The notes under the pieces were generated by a model, which was not told the DNA's origin, searched no databases, and saw only the letters and a list, made by a program, of their open reading frames with translations. The translations under genes were made by a program, and so were the position numbers. A DNA stretch of 62,849 nucleotides from Sebaldella sp. Its GTDB lineage: Bacteria > Fusobacteriota > Fusobacteriia > Fusobacteriales > Leptotrichiaceae. Below, piece by piece: positions 1 through 9,822 of the stretch. The first letter of the stretch is position 1, and each line of letters starts with the position of its first letter. The DNA is taken from the NCBI GenBank assembly GCA_018058425.1, contig JAGOZX010000007.1, forward strand, positions 1-62,849, given 5' to 3'.

Positions 1-31
1 ACCAGGTTCTTTAAGACCATTAAATAATTAA

Positions 32-74
32 CAAAAAAGCCAAATCCTTAACGTACAGGTTTTTGGCTTTTTTA
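32..74. terminator. Bidirectional terminator hairpin
   Basis: An inverted repeat with arms AAAAAAGCCAAA and TTTTTGGCTTTTTT surrounds a loop of about 15 nt. A-runs and T-runs on both sides allow it to work in either direction. It probably ends a transcript entering from the left edge of the window. Confidence 0.6.
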
Positions 75-181
75 GATGAAAATATAGCTTAGCGTACAAA
101 ATTTCCGAAATGTTGGCGGTACCCCTTGTTGAAATTTCACCACCTTTACCATAAAAAATGAATGAGTTGGCGGGAGCCCTA

Positions 182-231
182 AAAGGAAAATATGTTTGAT
201 ATAAAAAATCACATATTTTCCTTTCATTTTT
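182..231. terminator. Perfect 14-bp inverted repeat, terminator-like
   Basis: Arms AAAGGAAAATATGT (182-195) and ACATATTTTCCTTT (211-224) pair perfectly around a 15-nt loop. A T-run follows on the plus strand. It sits inside the decayed minus-strand region. Confidence 0.45.
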
Positions 232-456
232 TTATTCTCCATAAAAATCTATCAGGAGATTTTCCATAGCTAGCGATTTAAGGCTGTTAAAAATTTCCAG
301 ACAATGATTTACATGTTTTTCTGATTTAAATATCGCCACGGCTTCCCTATGCCCTTTAAAAGGTTCATGATAGTTAAAATGAGAGCTGATTTTCGAAATA
401 TGGATTTTAAAACACTTTTTTCACACTAAATATACATAATTAAAATTATCGGACAT
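232..456 (-). pseudogene. Degenerate minus-strand ORF with internal TGA
   Basis: A minus-strand frame can be read from an ATG at 454-456, giving MSDNFNYVYLV, then a TGA at 421-423, then 62 further codons to the TAA at 232-234. The second part is coding-like (for example FNYHEPFKGHREAVAIF and SLKSLAMENLLIDFYGE). No Shine-Dalgarno is visible. The mix of protein-like sequence with an in-frame stop suggests a decaying gene. Family unknown; a transposase remnant cannot be excluded. Confidence 0.3.
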
Positions 457-550
457 CAATATAGGTTAAAATTATATTTTTAAAAATAGAGGGCTAAGAA
501 TTTTTTTCTTCTGAAACCTCATTTTTTTAGTGCTTTTTCATTATACCTCT

Positions 551-885
551 TTATACGCATATTATAGCCAATTTCAAAAAAATGTTTAAAGCTGAATCAA
601 ATTCAAGAACTTTATCTGAATAGAAATAAGCTGCTCCTACACAACTACGAGGAGTGGTGAAATGGTAAAAAAGACCTTACAATTTTTCACAGTGTGATAG
701 AATAGAATCTTTGGCTTTATTTATATTTAATTCAGAGGTACTTGAGCACACACCTGTTTGTCGATCAACAGCTATTCTGTATAAAGAGAATCATTCACAA
801 CGAAAATATCATAGGGTTCATTAGCAAAACTCATTGTATCCATGCATCCAAACAGTAATAAAATTAATAATAGTACTTTTCTCAT
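551..885 (-). pseudogene. Frameshifted small lipoprotein gene
   Basis: On the minus strand an ATG at 883-885, preceded by an AGGAG-type ribosome binding site, opens MRKVLLLILLLFGCMDT, a clear lipoprotein signal with lipobox LFGC. After about 35 codons (ending ...FVVNDSLY) the frame meets TAG. Removing one TC from the TCTC at that point restores NDSLYRIAVDRQTGVC and a run of normal-looking protein to a TAA at 677-679. The same frame stays protein-like beyond it (FTTPRSCVGAAYFYSDKVL) to a TAA at 551-553. This is best read as an envelope lipoprotein inactivated by a 2-bp duplication and a nonsense change. Function unknown. Confidence 0.55.
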
Positions 886-1030
886 AATCTCTCCTTTGTA
901 TAAATTAAATATATTACATTGAAAAATTTCGTTCCTGAGCATTTTACCTACTTTTTAAAATAAAATATAAATTATTAATTTTATGATATTAGTGATTTTT
1001 TTTAGTAGAGATAAAATGTTGCACAAATGA

Positions 1031-1060
1031 TTACATATTTCCATGAAAATATGATATACT
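1031..1060 (+). promoter_or_regulatory. Candidate promoter of autotransporter 1
   Basis: TTACAT at 1031-1036 and TATACT at 1055-1060 are separated by 18 bp. This would give a leader of about 120 nt before the autotransporter start at 1188. The -10 is good; the -35 is only moderate. Confidence 0.4.
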
Positions 1061-1187
1061 AAGTTGCTTAAGAAATAAATGATTAAATTTAATAATATAT
1101 ATTGGATTTTTTTATAAAAATTAAATTGTCTTACTTAATGTTGTTACAGTCATAAAATGACCAAAATTGAACTCTAGGAGAAATATT

Positions 1188-4100
1188 ATGGAAAATAGAA
1201 AAGTAAAAAAGATTAAGAATAAAAAGCTATTTTTATTTATAGCGCTTAATTCTTTAGCTGTAACAACAGGAATAGCAGATAACAGTACAAAGGTTAATTA
1301 TGATAAGTTATATAATAAAATAACTAACAATATGAATTTAAGTAAATCAAATAAAGAGAACTATAAGTTAATAGAAGATATTTTAAATTTGAGAAATAAA
1401 GAATTAAAAGATTTATATACACAGGGAGACTATATAATAAAGCCAGAGTATCTTGAGTGGCAAATCTTTTTTAGTGGTTTTTATGAAAAGACTTCAAGAG
1501 GTGAAGGATTTAAAGAAGTTATTGCACCTTATACTAAAGAAGCTAAAACTGTGAGTTTAGGAATGTATATTCCAATTAGAAATATAGAACAATTTTCTAT
1601 AAGCCCTGAAGTGAATAATAAGAGTTCAATAGTGATAAATGCTTTTGAACCAAATACTATTGAAGCGAGAAGTGTTAATATATTTAATATTGAAATACCA
1701 CAGATTGACTTAAATATCACACCACCAAGTTTTAATATTACACCACAGGTAATAAATGAAAAAGATATAAAATTAATTACAAATTTACAGGCACCTCAGG
1801 TACCATTGAATGATATTAAGGTATTCAATTTGAAATTAGATACTCAAACAAATCCTTTAAATACGAATACTGTTATTGGGAACCAAGTTTTAAGTTCTGC
1901 ATCGGCAAATGACATTATTTTAAAGATATCAAGTGGTTATGGTGGATTAAATGGAAATAACGAAGTGGATAGAGCAAAGGCAAGTGCAATATTATTAGAA
2001 AAAGGAATAGCGGATGCAGCACCAGGCGGAGTAATTACCCTGAGAAATTCAGAAACTGCTGGGTTAGCAATTTCACCAGATAATACAATTAATTCATATA
2101 ATCCAAATCCTGATTTTCAGGCAAGTAACTATGGGACAATAATAGGAGAACAGGCAGCAACAGGTATTTATACAAAGCAAATTGGCTTAGGATATATCCC
2201 GTCTGGTGCAAAAAATATACAAGTAAATATGAAAAATGATGGAATAATAACTATGAAATCACCAAATAGTGCAGGATTTCTACTTATGCCAGATATAGAT
2301 CAAGATTATAATTTAAGTGCATATAATGATTATAATGCTTATTTACTTGGTGGAAGAATTACATATGATGGTGGTCTCGCATATGCAGATCCAAATAGCT
2401 ATGATGAAAGAAATGTAAGGCAGTATGCTATTAATAATGGTACTATAAATGTATATGGCTCTAGAAGTTATGGTTTTATGACTTCACCATATAGTGGAGA
2501 TGATATAGGTCATAATTTTGGAGTAAGTACAAGATATTTTAATACTTCACTTATTCAAAGTAATGGAATAATAAATGTATTAGGTGATGAGTCTACTGGA
2601 TTTGCTATAAAAAAAGGAATAAACCAGTGGACAAATGCAGGAACAATAAATATAGGAAGTTCAACTCCATTTACTCAAGATAATGTAAATGGAAATACAA
2701 TATATTTAGAAGACGGAACACCAGATACTACTAATCCACTAATTTTATCTGTGGGAAATTCATCAATGGTAGAACGGGCTACAGGAATGTACACAAATCA
2801 AACTGTACTTTTATATACATCTGATCTTAATAATCCATTTACACCTACAAATTTTTATGAAAATCAGCAGGGAAGTGCTGAAAATAGTGCTACAATAAAT
2901 ATATGGGAAAATGCAACAGAGAGTTCAGGATTAAGATCAGAAGTCAATGGTTTTATTATGAACAGAGGTTCTATTAATATATATGGAGATAAAAATTACG
3001 GTATAGTAGGTAGAGATAAAACAGCAGGTGTATTTAATATAACGTATACTTTTTCCAATCCAGGAATATATAATAATGTAACTAAACAATGGGAAGTACA
3101 AGAAGTCTCTGGAAGAGAAGCACATATAAATGTAAATTCTCAAAAATCTGCTGGAGGATACACAGATAGAGGCGGTAATGTAAATAATACTGGTTATATA
3201 GATGTAAGTGGAGATAATTCTGTCGGTTTTTATGTGAAAAGTGGGGCTGCTATAAACGAGGATAGAACAGATGAGGCTGCCAATTATCATTATGGAAGGA
3301 TATCAACTACAGGCCAGAATTCACATGGAGTATTAATAACTAATGAAGATGCTTTAGGAGCAGGTTTTGAAAATAGAGCTGTAGTACAAACAAGTGCAGA
3401 AGGGACAGTAGCAGTATATGCTGTAAACTCATCTTCACTGTCACATAATCAATCTACTAACAAAGAGACGCACTTTGTGGAAGATCCTAACTCACCAGGA
3501 AATTCTATTACAGTGGCAGATTGGCTGTTAAATGGTGGGACACCAATAGGTACAGATGGCTATGGTTCATCTTATGGACTTGTTACTTTAACAACAGATT
3601 ATAAGCAAAATGCTCTTATAAAAACAGGAGATGGAGGAACAGGAATCTGGCTAGAACAAACAAACCCTACTTTTACACCTGTTTCTACTCCTACAAATGT
3701 TACAAGAGCTACAATTGCAGCACCAATAGAAGTTGGAAATACTACAGCTAATTATAGTGCAATCGGAGTATACTCAGATGGTATAGGAATAGCAACATTT
3801 AATAAAGGAAGTTTGTACAACTTAGATCCAATAAAATATTATAAAGATATAGCTAGCATAAAAGTAGGTACAGGAGGAATAGCATTACTTCAAAACTATA
3901 AAGGTAGAGTTGGACAGACAAATGCAAGAGATAGATTTGGAAGCTCAACTGGAATATTTGACATACAAGCGTTAAGTGCTGATCTAGGAGATAATTCTAC
4001 ATTGGCATATTCAAATGGAGGTAACATATTAACAGAGGATTTATCAAATGTGACTTTCTCTAATATTGGAAATAATGTTACACTAGCATTTTCATCAAAT

Positions 4101-7100
4101 AACGGAACTGTAACTGTAAATGACACTCATTTAAGTGATTTTCTTTTAAATCCAGGGACAGTTTCTGTGGGAACTGGACTTACTCCATTTGTATCAGAAA
4201 ATGGAGAGGCGAAGAATACTGTCACAGGAAGTACTGTAGGTAGTTCAGGAATTGGGGGATTAGTTCTAAATACTTCAATGGGATTGCAGTCATATTCAAA
4301 AAACGGTACTTTGGTTACTGTTAATAAAGCAAATACTAAAACAACTAATGATGGTGTTCTGACAATGACTGGAAATATAGATAGTGTAGTTGGAACATAC
4401 ACTAAATTCGGGATATTAACTAATACTACAAATGGAATAATTAATACAGATGAAGTAAAATCAATAGCAATGTATGGAGTAGAAAATTCTGATATATCAA
4501 ATAATGGCTTAATAAATACTTTAGGCAGTGACTCAATAGGAATATATAGTTTGTCAAATGATACAGCAGCACCATTAAGTGCAACTGGTGGAATAAACAT
4601 AAATAGTACTGGAATTATAAATATGTCTGGAGACGGTAGCGCTGGAATATATGCACAAAAAAATGGAACAACTGGAACTAATTATACAGTTAATAATTCA
4701 GGAGCAATTAATATTAAAAATTCAGGTAGTGTGGGGATTTATGCAGATAATGTAAATATAGTAAATATAGGAACAATAGATTTAAGTGATACTATAAGTT
4801 CAACAACTGGTGGAAGAATAGCCGTATATGGTAATGGAGCCAGCTCGATGATAACTACTACAGGAGCTAATATTAATTTAGGACAGATTGATCAGACACA
4901 AGTGGCATATTTTATAGCGAATGGTGGGAAATTATCAGGATCTAATTTAGGAACAGTTAATGGATATGGTATATTAATATTATCTGATAATAGTACAATA
5001 GATGCTGGAGTTCCAGCTATTACATCTGGGAATGGGCAAATTGCTCTAGCCTTAAAAGGAAGTAATACAATAAATTATACAGGTGAAATAAAGACTGGAA
5101 ATACTGTTACAGTGGGATCGGATAAGTTCTATGGAGTAGCTTTATATGCTGATACGCAAAATATAAGTTCTTTATCTAATAAATTAACTGCTGGTTCAAG
5201 CGGTGTTGGTCTTTATGCAGGCGGAGGAACAGGAACAGTTGGTACTGGAAGCAGCATAACTTATAATGGACAAATAGAAGTGGGAGATGGAATAAGCTCT
5301 GGAATTGGAATATATGTAAAGGCAGGATCAAATGTAAATTTTGCTTCTGGAGGAAGTATTAAAATAAATGGTTTAGGTATAGGTGCCTTTGTAGAAGGAA
5401 GTGGAGAATTTACTTTTGGATCAGGCAGCAGCATGACATTTACTGATTCAGGAGTAGGGATTTGGGGAGAAAATGGAGCAATAATAAATGATAATGGTAC
5501 AGGAATAATAAATTCATTGTCTCCTACAGGATCAGTAACAAGAAGTAGAGCAGCAAATGGAATTATAAATATAACAGGTCCTGTAACAACAATTGGAAAT
5601 GGTATGGCTGGTTTTGTAACAAATGGAGAAGTAAATAATTTGGCTGGTTCGACAATAGTTTCAAGTCCTGGTACTATTGGAACAACGGCAATGGTAGCAG
5701 AAAGATATAAAACAGTTGGCTCTAATCAGTATGAGGCAAATAACTTTGGAATAATAGACTTACAAAACACAGATAAAGGAACTGGTATATATGTAAAAAA
5801 TGCAAGAGCCTATAATGATGTGAATGCAATTATAAACTTAGGTTCAAATGGTGTAGGTATATATGCAGAGAATGCTCAAAATATAGATTTTTCTGAAATA
5901 AGAAATAATGGAAATATTACAATGCTAGGAATTCAATCAATTGGTTTATATGGAAATGGAGCATCATTGATAGAAAATAACGGCAGTTTAAATTCATCAA
6001 TTACAGGAAATATTGGAATATATTCAAAAGTTAATTCATTGCAGATACCCCCAGTAACGACAATTATTAATAATAAATCAAATATCTTATTATCAGATAA
6101 TGGAGTAGGAATATATGGGGAAAACTCGAATATAACAAATACAGGTAATATAACAGTGGGAAATAAAACAGGGACAGACTATTCTATAGGAATACACGCT
6201 AAGGACAGTATTGTTACAAATACAGGTAATATAAAAACTGGAAGTGACGGAATAGCCTTTGTTACTGATAACAGTATTTTAAATTTAAATAGTGGAAATT
6301 TAGAGGTATTATCTGGAAGTTTAGTGTATGGAAAAAATAACTCTATAATAAATTATAACTTAGGAGATAAGGTAATAACAGGAGTAAATCCATATGTAAA
6401 TATAGAAAATAGTACACTAAATTTATTAAGTCCAACAAAACTATCAGTATCAGATAATGGAGTAGGTATATTTGTATTTGGAAATACAGGAGTTATAACT
6501 GGAGATTTGACATTGGATTTAAATAGCAATGCGTTAGGAATATATGTTAAAGATTTAGGAACAGCTTTTATAAATAATTCTATTATTAATGTAAATGGAG
6601 TAAGTAGTTCTGGGATTATTAGTGAAAATTCGGATATTATAAATACAGGAACTATAAAAGTAAATGGAAATAATGGAGCGGGAATATTATCTGAATTAAC
6701 AAATGCTGGGACTTCAAATATGATTACGAATACTGGAAATATATCTGTAAGTAATGATAATGGAATAGGAATATATGCAACTGCTAAAGATAGCACTGGA
6801 GTATTATTGGGAAATACAACAATTAATAATAATGGAAATATTAATTTAGGAAGTACAACGGATATAAATACAAAAGCGCAAATTGGTATATACGGATCAG
6901 ATAGCATTGATATAAATAATAATACCAATATAAATGGTGGGGAAAAAGTAATAGGAATATATAGCAAAGGTTCTAATGTTACTACAAATGGAAGTATAAA
7001 TGTTGGAAATAGTTCAGTAGCTGTGTATTTAGAAGGTGGGAATTTAACAACATCAGGAAGTAGTGTAATTTCAACAGGAGATCTAAATGGAGTGGGGATT

Positions 7101-9452
7101 TATGCTTCAAATGGAGCTCAAATTATAAATAACAGCAGTAATATAACAGCGGGGAAAAGCAGTGTATTAGTGTATGGTAAAGATAGTGGAACATTGATTA
7201 CAAATAATGCAATACTTTCAATAGGCGAATTATCAACAGGCTTTTATATAGACAGTAGTAAAGTTAATAACCTTGCTTCTCTAAATGCATCTGGAAGTAA
7301 TGCAGTGTTCTTTTATGGAAAAAATGGAGAAATAGAAAATAATGGAACATTAAATGCATTAGGGAATAAAGGATTAATCGCTATATATGGAGAAAATAGT
7401 AAAATAACAAATAATGGAAATATAAATCTTAATGATTCTGTGATAAACTTTCTAGATTCTACAAAAAATAATTATTCAGTGGGTATTTATGGAGAAAATT
7501 CTATTATAAATAATACTTCCCAAATATCAATTGGAGAAAATGGAGTAGGCATATATAGTAATAACAATACAGGGGTATCGGTAGTAAATCATGGAAATCT
7601 AATATCTTCAAAATTAGGTGCTATAGGTATGTTCGCAGAGAATGGTAATATCCAAAATGATGGGACAATAGTTTTAGATGGTGAGAATTCTATAGGAATG
7701 GCTGTAAGAAGTTCTACAGCGATTAATAATGGTTATATAGTGATAAATGGAGCAAATGGGATAGGAATATACGGAACATCTGGTTCACACATATATAATA
7801 ATAATGAAATTACAATTAATGGAAATGATGGAATAGGAATACAACTTGCTGGGGGTTCTGTTTTAGAAAATAGAGGGATAATAAATCTAAATGGCTCAAA
7901 TAATACAGACATTATATATGGAGAAGGAACTCAATATAAGCTGCCTTCGATAGTAAATGCGGGTATAATAAATGTAAATGAAAAATTTATAGTAAATGGA
8001 ATTGAGATAAAAGTAAAAGTAGAACCGAGTACAATGAGAGTTCCAACAGCTTCCGAGATAGCTTTAGGAGGATATGCAAAAGAAGATATAAATGGGGAGT
8101 TTTTAGTATCAAATGCAGTACAATTTAATGCTCCATCATTTGAGTTAAGTGAACCAGTAAAGATAACAAGTGATTTTAGTCAAGGAACAAATGCAACTGT
8201 ATATAAATTAGAAAATATATTTAATCCAAATACACCATGGGGTGGTCCTAATAATGGAACAATTGCAGTAGTATCTGATTCATTGGTTTGGGATGCAATA
8301 CCTACAATAAATGATAGTGGAAATATAGATATTTGGATGGAAAAACAAGATTACAGTAATTTTACAAACGGACACTGGTATAATGATTTTGCAAATGCTT
8401 TAGATTTAAAGTATGATAAAGCAACAGGAGATGGACTGAAAATATATGATAAAATAGATAAGATAAAAACTACAGAAGAATTTAATCATATAATGAATAG
8501 TTTATCAGGGAATGTTTATGCAAACATAAATCAAAGAGAAGAAGATATAGCCACAACTTTTGAAAACTCTCTAAATTTATTGAAAGATTCAACAAATAAT
8601 ACAAAAGAGAATGTGAAGATAAATATAATTGCAGGAAAAGGTAAAACAAAAGAAAACACAGATGGAGTAGTAGGATATGATTACACTACAACGGGAGTAT
8701 TGGCACTAAGAGAGGTAGAAAGAACATACAGACATACATTTGGATACTCACTGGGATACTTGCACACAGGCTTTGAATTTGACGATAATAACAATAGTGA
8801 AGAATGGGTAGATACTATTCAAATAGGAGCACATAATAAATACAAGAATAATGATTGGGTATTACGAAATGATGTCACAGGAAGAGTAAGTATGCACAAT
8901 ATAGATAGAAACATTAATTGGGCAGATTCTGGAAGATCTGAAATGAACGGAATGTACGAGACATACTCAATAACAAGTGATAATACAATGGGGAAAGAAC
9001 TTGAAATAGGTAAAAATACAAAAGTAACTCCATATGGAGGAATTAAAGCTATGTACGTGACTAGACCAACATTTGAAGAGGAGGGGCTAGAAAGTATACA
9101 AATGGAAGGAAATGATGCTTGGAGTGTAAAACCAAGAGTTGGAATAGAGTTGAAATCTTCTTTACCATTAGGAGTAAAAACAGGATGGAAGTTAAAAGGT
9201 TCATTAGATATTTTCTATGAATATGAGTTAGCAAATTTGAATACACAAGAAAAGGCAAGGCTGGTATCTGTGGAAGATGGATATCATAATCTAAATAAGC
9301 CAGAAGATGAAAATGGAAAATTGAAAACAAGAGCAATATTTGGAGTTGAGATAGAAGATAGATATGGAATCTTTATAAATGGGGAGTATTCTGTAGGAAG
9401 TGGAAATGAAGATGATTATAGAGCAGGAGTAACTTTAAAAGCAGTATTTTAA
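1188..9452 (+). CDS. Giant autotransporter adhesin 1 (type Va secretion)
   Basis: A 2754-residue outer-membrane autotransporter, probably an adhesin. The ATG at 1188 is chosen because AGGAG lies 7 nt upstream; an in-frame TTG at 1167 would overlap that site. A signal peptide (cleavage near GIA/DN, residue about 30) is followed by a conserved N-terminal region containing KELKDLYTQGDYIIKPEYLE, a proline-rich linker, then over 2000 residues of degenerate short repeats of the type NNGxIxxxGxxxxGIYxEN, expected to fold as a right-handed beta-helix. The last 280 or so residues form a beta-barrel ending in the outer-membrane signature KAVF. I saw no cysteine, as usual for passengers. The N-terminal region and barrel closely match the second autotransporter at 28467. 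The ligand is unknown. Confidence 0.9.
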   Translation: MENRKVKKIKNKKLFLFIALNSLAVTTGIADNSTKVNYDKLYNKITNNMNLSKSNKENYKLIEDILNLRNKELKDLYTQGDYIIKPEYLEWQIFFSGFYEKTSRGEGFKEVIAPYTKEAKTVSLGMYIPIRNIEQFSISPEVNNKSSIVINAFEPNTIEARSVNIFNIEIPQIDLNITPPSFNITPQVINEKDIKLITNLQAPQVPLNDIKVFNLKLDTQTNPLNTNTVIGNQVLSSASANDIILKISSGYGGLNGNNEVDRAKASAILLEKGIADAAPGGVITLRNSETAGLAISPDNTINSYNPNPDFQASNYGTIIGEQAATGIYTKQIGLGYIPSGAKNIQVNMKNDGIITMKSPNSAGFLLMPDIDQDYNLSAYNDYNAYLLGGRITYDGGLAYADPNSYDERNVRQYAINNGTINVYGSRSYGFMTSPYSGDDIGHNFGVSTRYFNTSLIQSNGIINVLGDESTGFAIKKGINQWTNAGTINIGSSTPFTQDNVNGNTIYLEDGTPDTTNPLILSVGNSSMVERATGMYTNQTVLLYTSDLNNPFTPTNFYENQQGSAENSATINIWENATESSGLRSEVNGFIMNRGSINIYGDKNYGIVGRDKTAGVFNITYTFSNPGIYNNVTKQWEVQEVSGREAHINVNSQKSAGGYTDRGGNVNNTGYIDVSGDNSVGFYVKSGAAINEDRTDEAANYHYGRISTTGQNSHGVLITNEDALGAGFENRAVVQTSAEGTVAVYAVNSSSLSHNQSTNKETHFVEDPNSPGNSITVADWLLNGGTPIGTDGYGSSYGLVTLTTDYKQNALIKTGDGGTGIWLEQTNPTFTPVSTPTNVTRATIAAPIEVGNTTANYSAIGVYSDGIGIATFNKGSLYNLDPIKYYKDIASIKVGTGGIALLQNYKGRVGQTNARDRFGSSTGIFDIQALSADLGDNSTLAYSNGGNILTEDLSNVTFSNIGNNVTLAFSSNNGTVTVNDTHLSDFLLNPGTVSVGTGLTPFVSENGEAKNTVTGSTVGSSGIGGLVLNTSMGLQSYSKNGTLVTVNKANTKTTNDGVLTMTGNIDSVVGTYTKFGILTNTTNGIINTDEVKSIAMYGVENSDISNNGLINTLGSDSIGIYSLSNDTAAPLSATGGININSTGIINMSGDGSAGIYAQKNGTTGTNYTVNNSGAINIKNSGSVGIYADNVNIVNIGTIDLSDTISSTTGGRIAVYGNGASSMITTTGANINLGQIDQTQVAYFIANGGKLSGSNLGTVNGYGILILSDNSTIDAGVPAITSGNGQIALALKGSNTINYTGEIKTGNTVTVGSDKFYGVALYADTQNISSLSNKLTAGSSGVGLYAGGGTGTVGTGSSITYNGQIEVGDGISSGIGIYVKAGSNVNFASGGSIKINGLGIGAFVEGSGEFTFGSGSSMTFTDSGVGIWGENGAIINDNGTGIINSLSPTGSVTRSRAANGIINITGPVTTIGNGMAGFVTNGEVNNLAGSTIVSSPGTIGTTAMVAERYKTVGSNQYEANNFGIIDLQNTDKGTGIYVKNARAYNDVNAIINLGSNGVGIYAENAQNIDFSEIRNNGNITMLGIQSIGLYGNGASLIENNGSLNSSITGNIGIYSKVNSLQIPPVTTIINNKSNILLSDNGVGIYGENSNITNTGNITVGNKTGTDYSIGIHAKDSIVTNTGNIKTGSDGIAFVTDNSILNLNSGNLEVLSGSLVYGKNNSIINYNLGDKVITGVNPYVNIENSTLNLLSPTKLSVSDNGVGIFVFGNTGVITGDLTLDLNSNALGIYVKDLGTAFINNSIINVNGVSSSGIISENSDIINTGTIKVNGNNGAGILSELTNAGTSNMITNTGNISVSNDNGIGIYATAKDSTGVLLGNTTINNNGNINLGSTTDINTKAQIGIYGSDSIDINNNTNINGGEKVIGIYSKGSNVTTNGSINVGNSSVAVYLEGGNLTTSGSSVISTGDLNGVGIYASNGAQIINNSSNITAGKSSVLVYGKDSGTLITNNAILSIGELSTGFYIDSSKVNNLASLNASGSNAVFFYGKNGEIENNGTLNALGNKGLIAIYGENSKITNNGNINLNDSVINFLDSTKNNYSVGIYGENSIINNTSQISIGENGVGIYSNNNTGVSVVNHGNLISSKLGAIGMFAENGNIQNDGTIVLDGENSIGMAVRSSTAINNGYIVINGANGIGIYGTSGSHIYNNNEITINGNDGIGIQLAGGSVLENRGIINLNGSNNTDIIYGEGTQYKLPSIVNAGIINVNEKFIVNGIEIKVKVEPSTMRVPTASEIALGGYAKEDINGEFLVSNAVQFNAPSFELSEPVKITSDFSQGTNATVYKLENIFNPNTPWGGPNNGTIAVVSDSLVWDAIPTINDSGNIDIWMEKQDYSNFTNGHWYNDFANALDLKYDKATGDGLKIYDKIDKIKTTEEFNHIMNSLSGNVYANINQREEDIATTFENSLNLLKDSTNNTKENVKINIIAGKGKTKENTDGVVGYDYTTTGVLALREVERTYRHTFGYSLGYLHTGFEFDDNNNSEEWVDTIQIGAHNKYKNNDWVLRNDVTGRVSMHNIDRNINWADSGRSEMNGMYETYSITSDNTMGKELEIGKNTKVTPYGGIKAMYVTRPTFEEEGLESIQMEGNDAWSVKPRVGIELKSSLPLGVKTGWKLKGSLDIFYEYELANLNTQEKARLVSVEDGYHNLNKPEDENGKLKTRAIFGVEIEDRYGIFINGEYSVGSGNEDDYRAGVTLKAVF

Positions 9453-9476
9453 GGTTAGTAAGTGAAATAAAAAAAT

Positions 9477-9521
9477 ATATAAAGGGTTTTCTTATTTAAT
9501 TTAAGTGGAAATCCTTTATAT
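9477..9521. terminator. Hairpin after autotransporter 1
   Basis: ATATAAAGG (9477-9485) pairs with CCTTTATAT (9513-9521), and the stem is extended by TTTTC/GGAAA. It lies 25 bp after the stop codon. The T-run is weak, so it may be a terminator or an mRNA 3-prime stabiliser. The remaining 240 bp up to the fba promoter show no gene. Confidence 0.5.
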
Positions 9522-9762
9522 TAATTTTATTTGAGATTTATATGATATGTATATTTTAAAAATATTTTGCTTTTAATATAATAATATAAAAAATAATGAT
9601 TTATAAATTTATGAACTACAATTTTTTTAAATTGGAAATTGTAAACAATAAAATATATTTTTTCAAAAATTTAAAGTCAATAATTATCTCTATACTATGA
9701 AAAATATGTACAAAGTTAAAAAAATAACAAGACTTCAAACACAATATTTTCACTTTACCAAG

Positions 9763-9791
9763 TTGATTTTCCACTATAAATTTGCTATTAT
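9763..9791 (+). promoter_or_regulatory. Promoter of fba
   Basis: TTGATT at 9763-9768 and TATTAT at 9786-9791 have the ideal 17-bp spacing. They lie about 30 bp upstream of the aldolase start. Confidence 0.65.
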
Positions 9792-9822
9792 ATAAGTGAA
9801 CATATATTTAGGAGGTATTAAA

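Larger units (their letters stand above)
28..231 (-). pseudogene. Stop-free, coding-like minus-strand remnant
   Basis: Read on the minus strand from 231 to a TAA at 28-30, this frame stays open for 67 codons. It reads like protein (for example APANSFIFYGKGGEIS followed by TRGTANISEILYAKL). There is no ATG and no ribosome binding site. It lies in the same frame as the remnant at 232-456, separated from it by a TAA at 232-234. I do not recognise the family. It may be the tail of a decayed gene or a dispersed low-copy repeat. Confidence 0.3.

Noticed and set aside
421..423. TGA in the remnant at 232-456 considered as a selenocysteine codon
   Set aside because: No selenocysteine insertion-like hairpin was evident, there is no ribosome site, and neighbouring remnants are also broken; decay is simpler.
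6353..6967. Long minus-strand ORF (204 codons) inside autotransporter 1, and similar ones at 4127-4600 and 3896-4126
   Set aside because: They mirror the repetitive passenger on the opposite strand, have biased hydrophobic composition (Ile/Pro/Phe-rich) and no ribosome binding sites. They are shadows caused by low stop density opposite AT-rich repeats.
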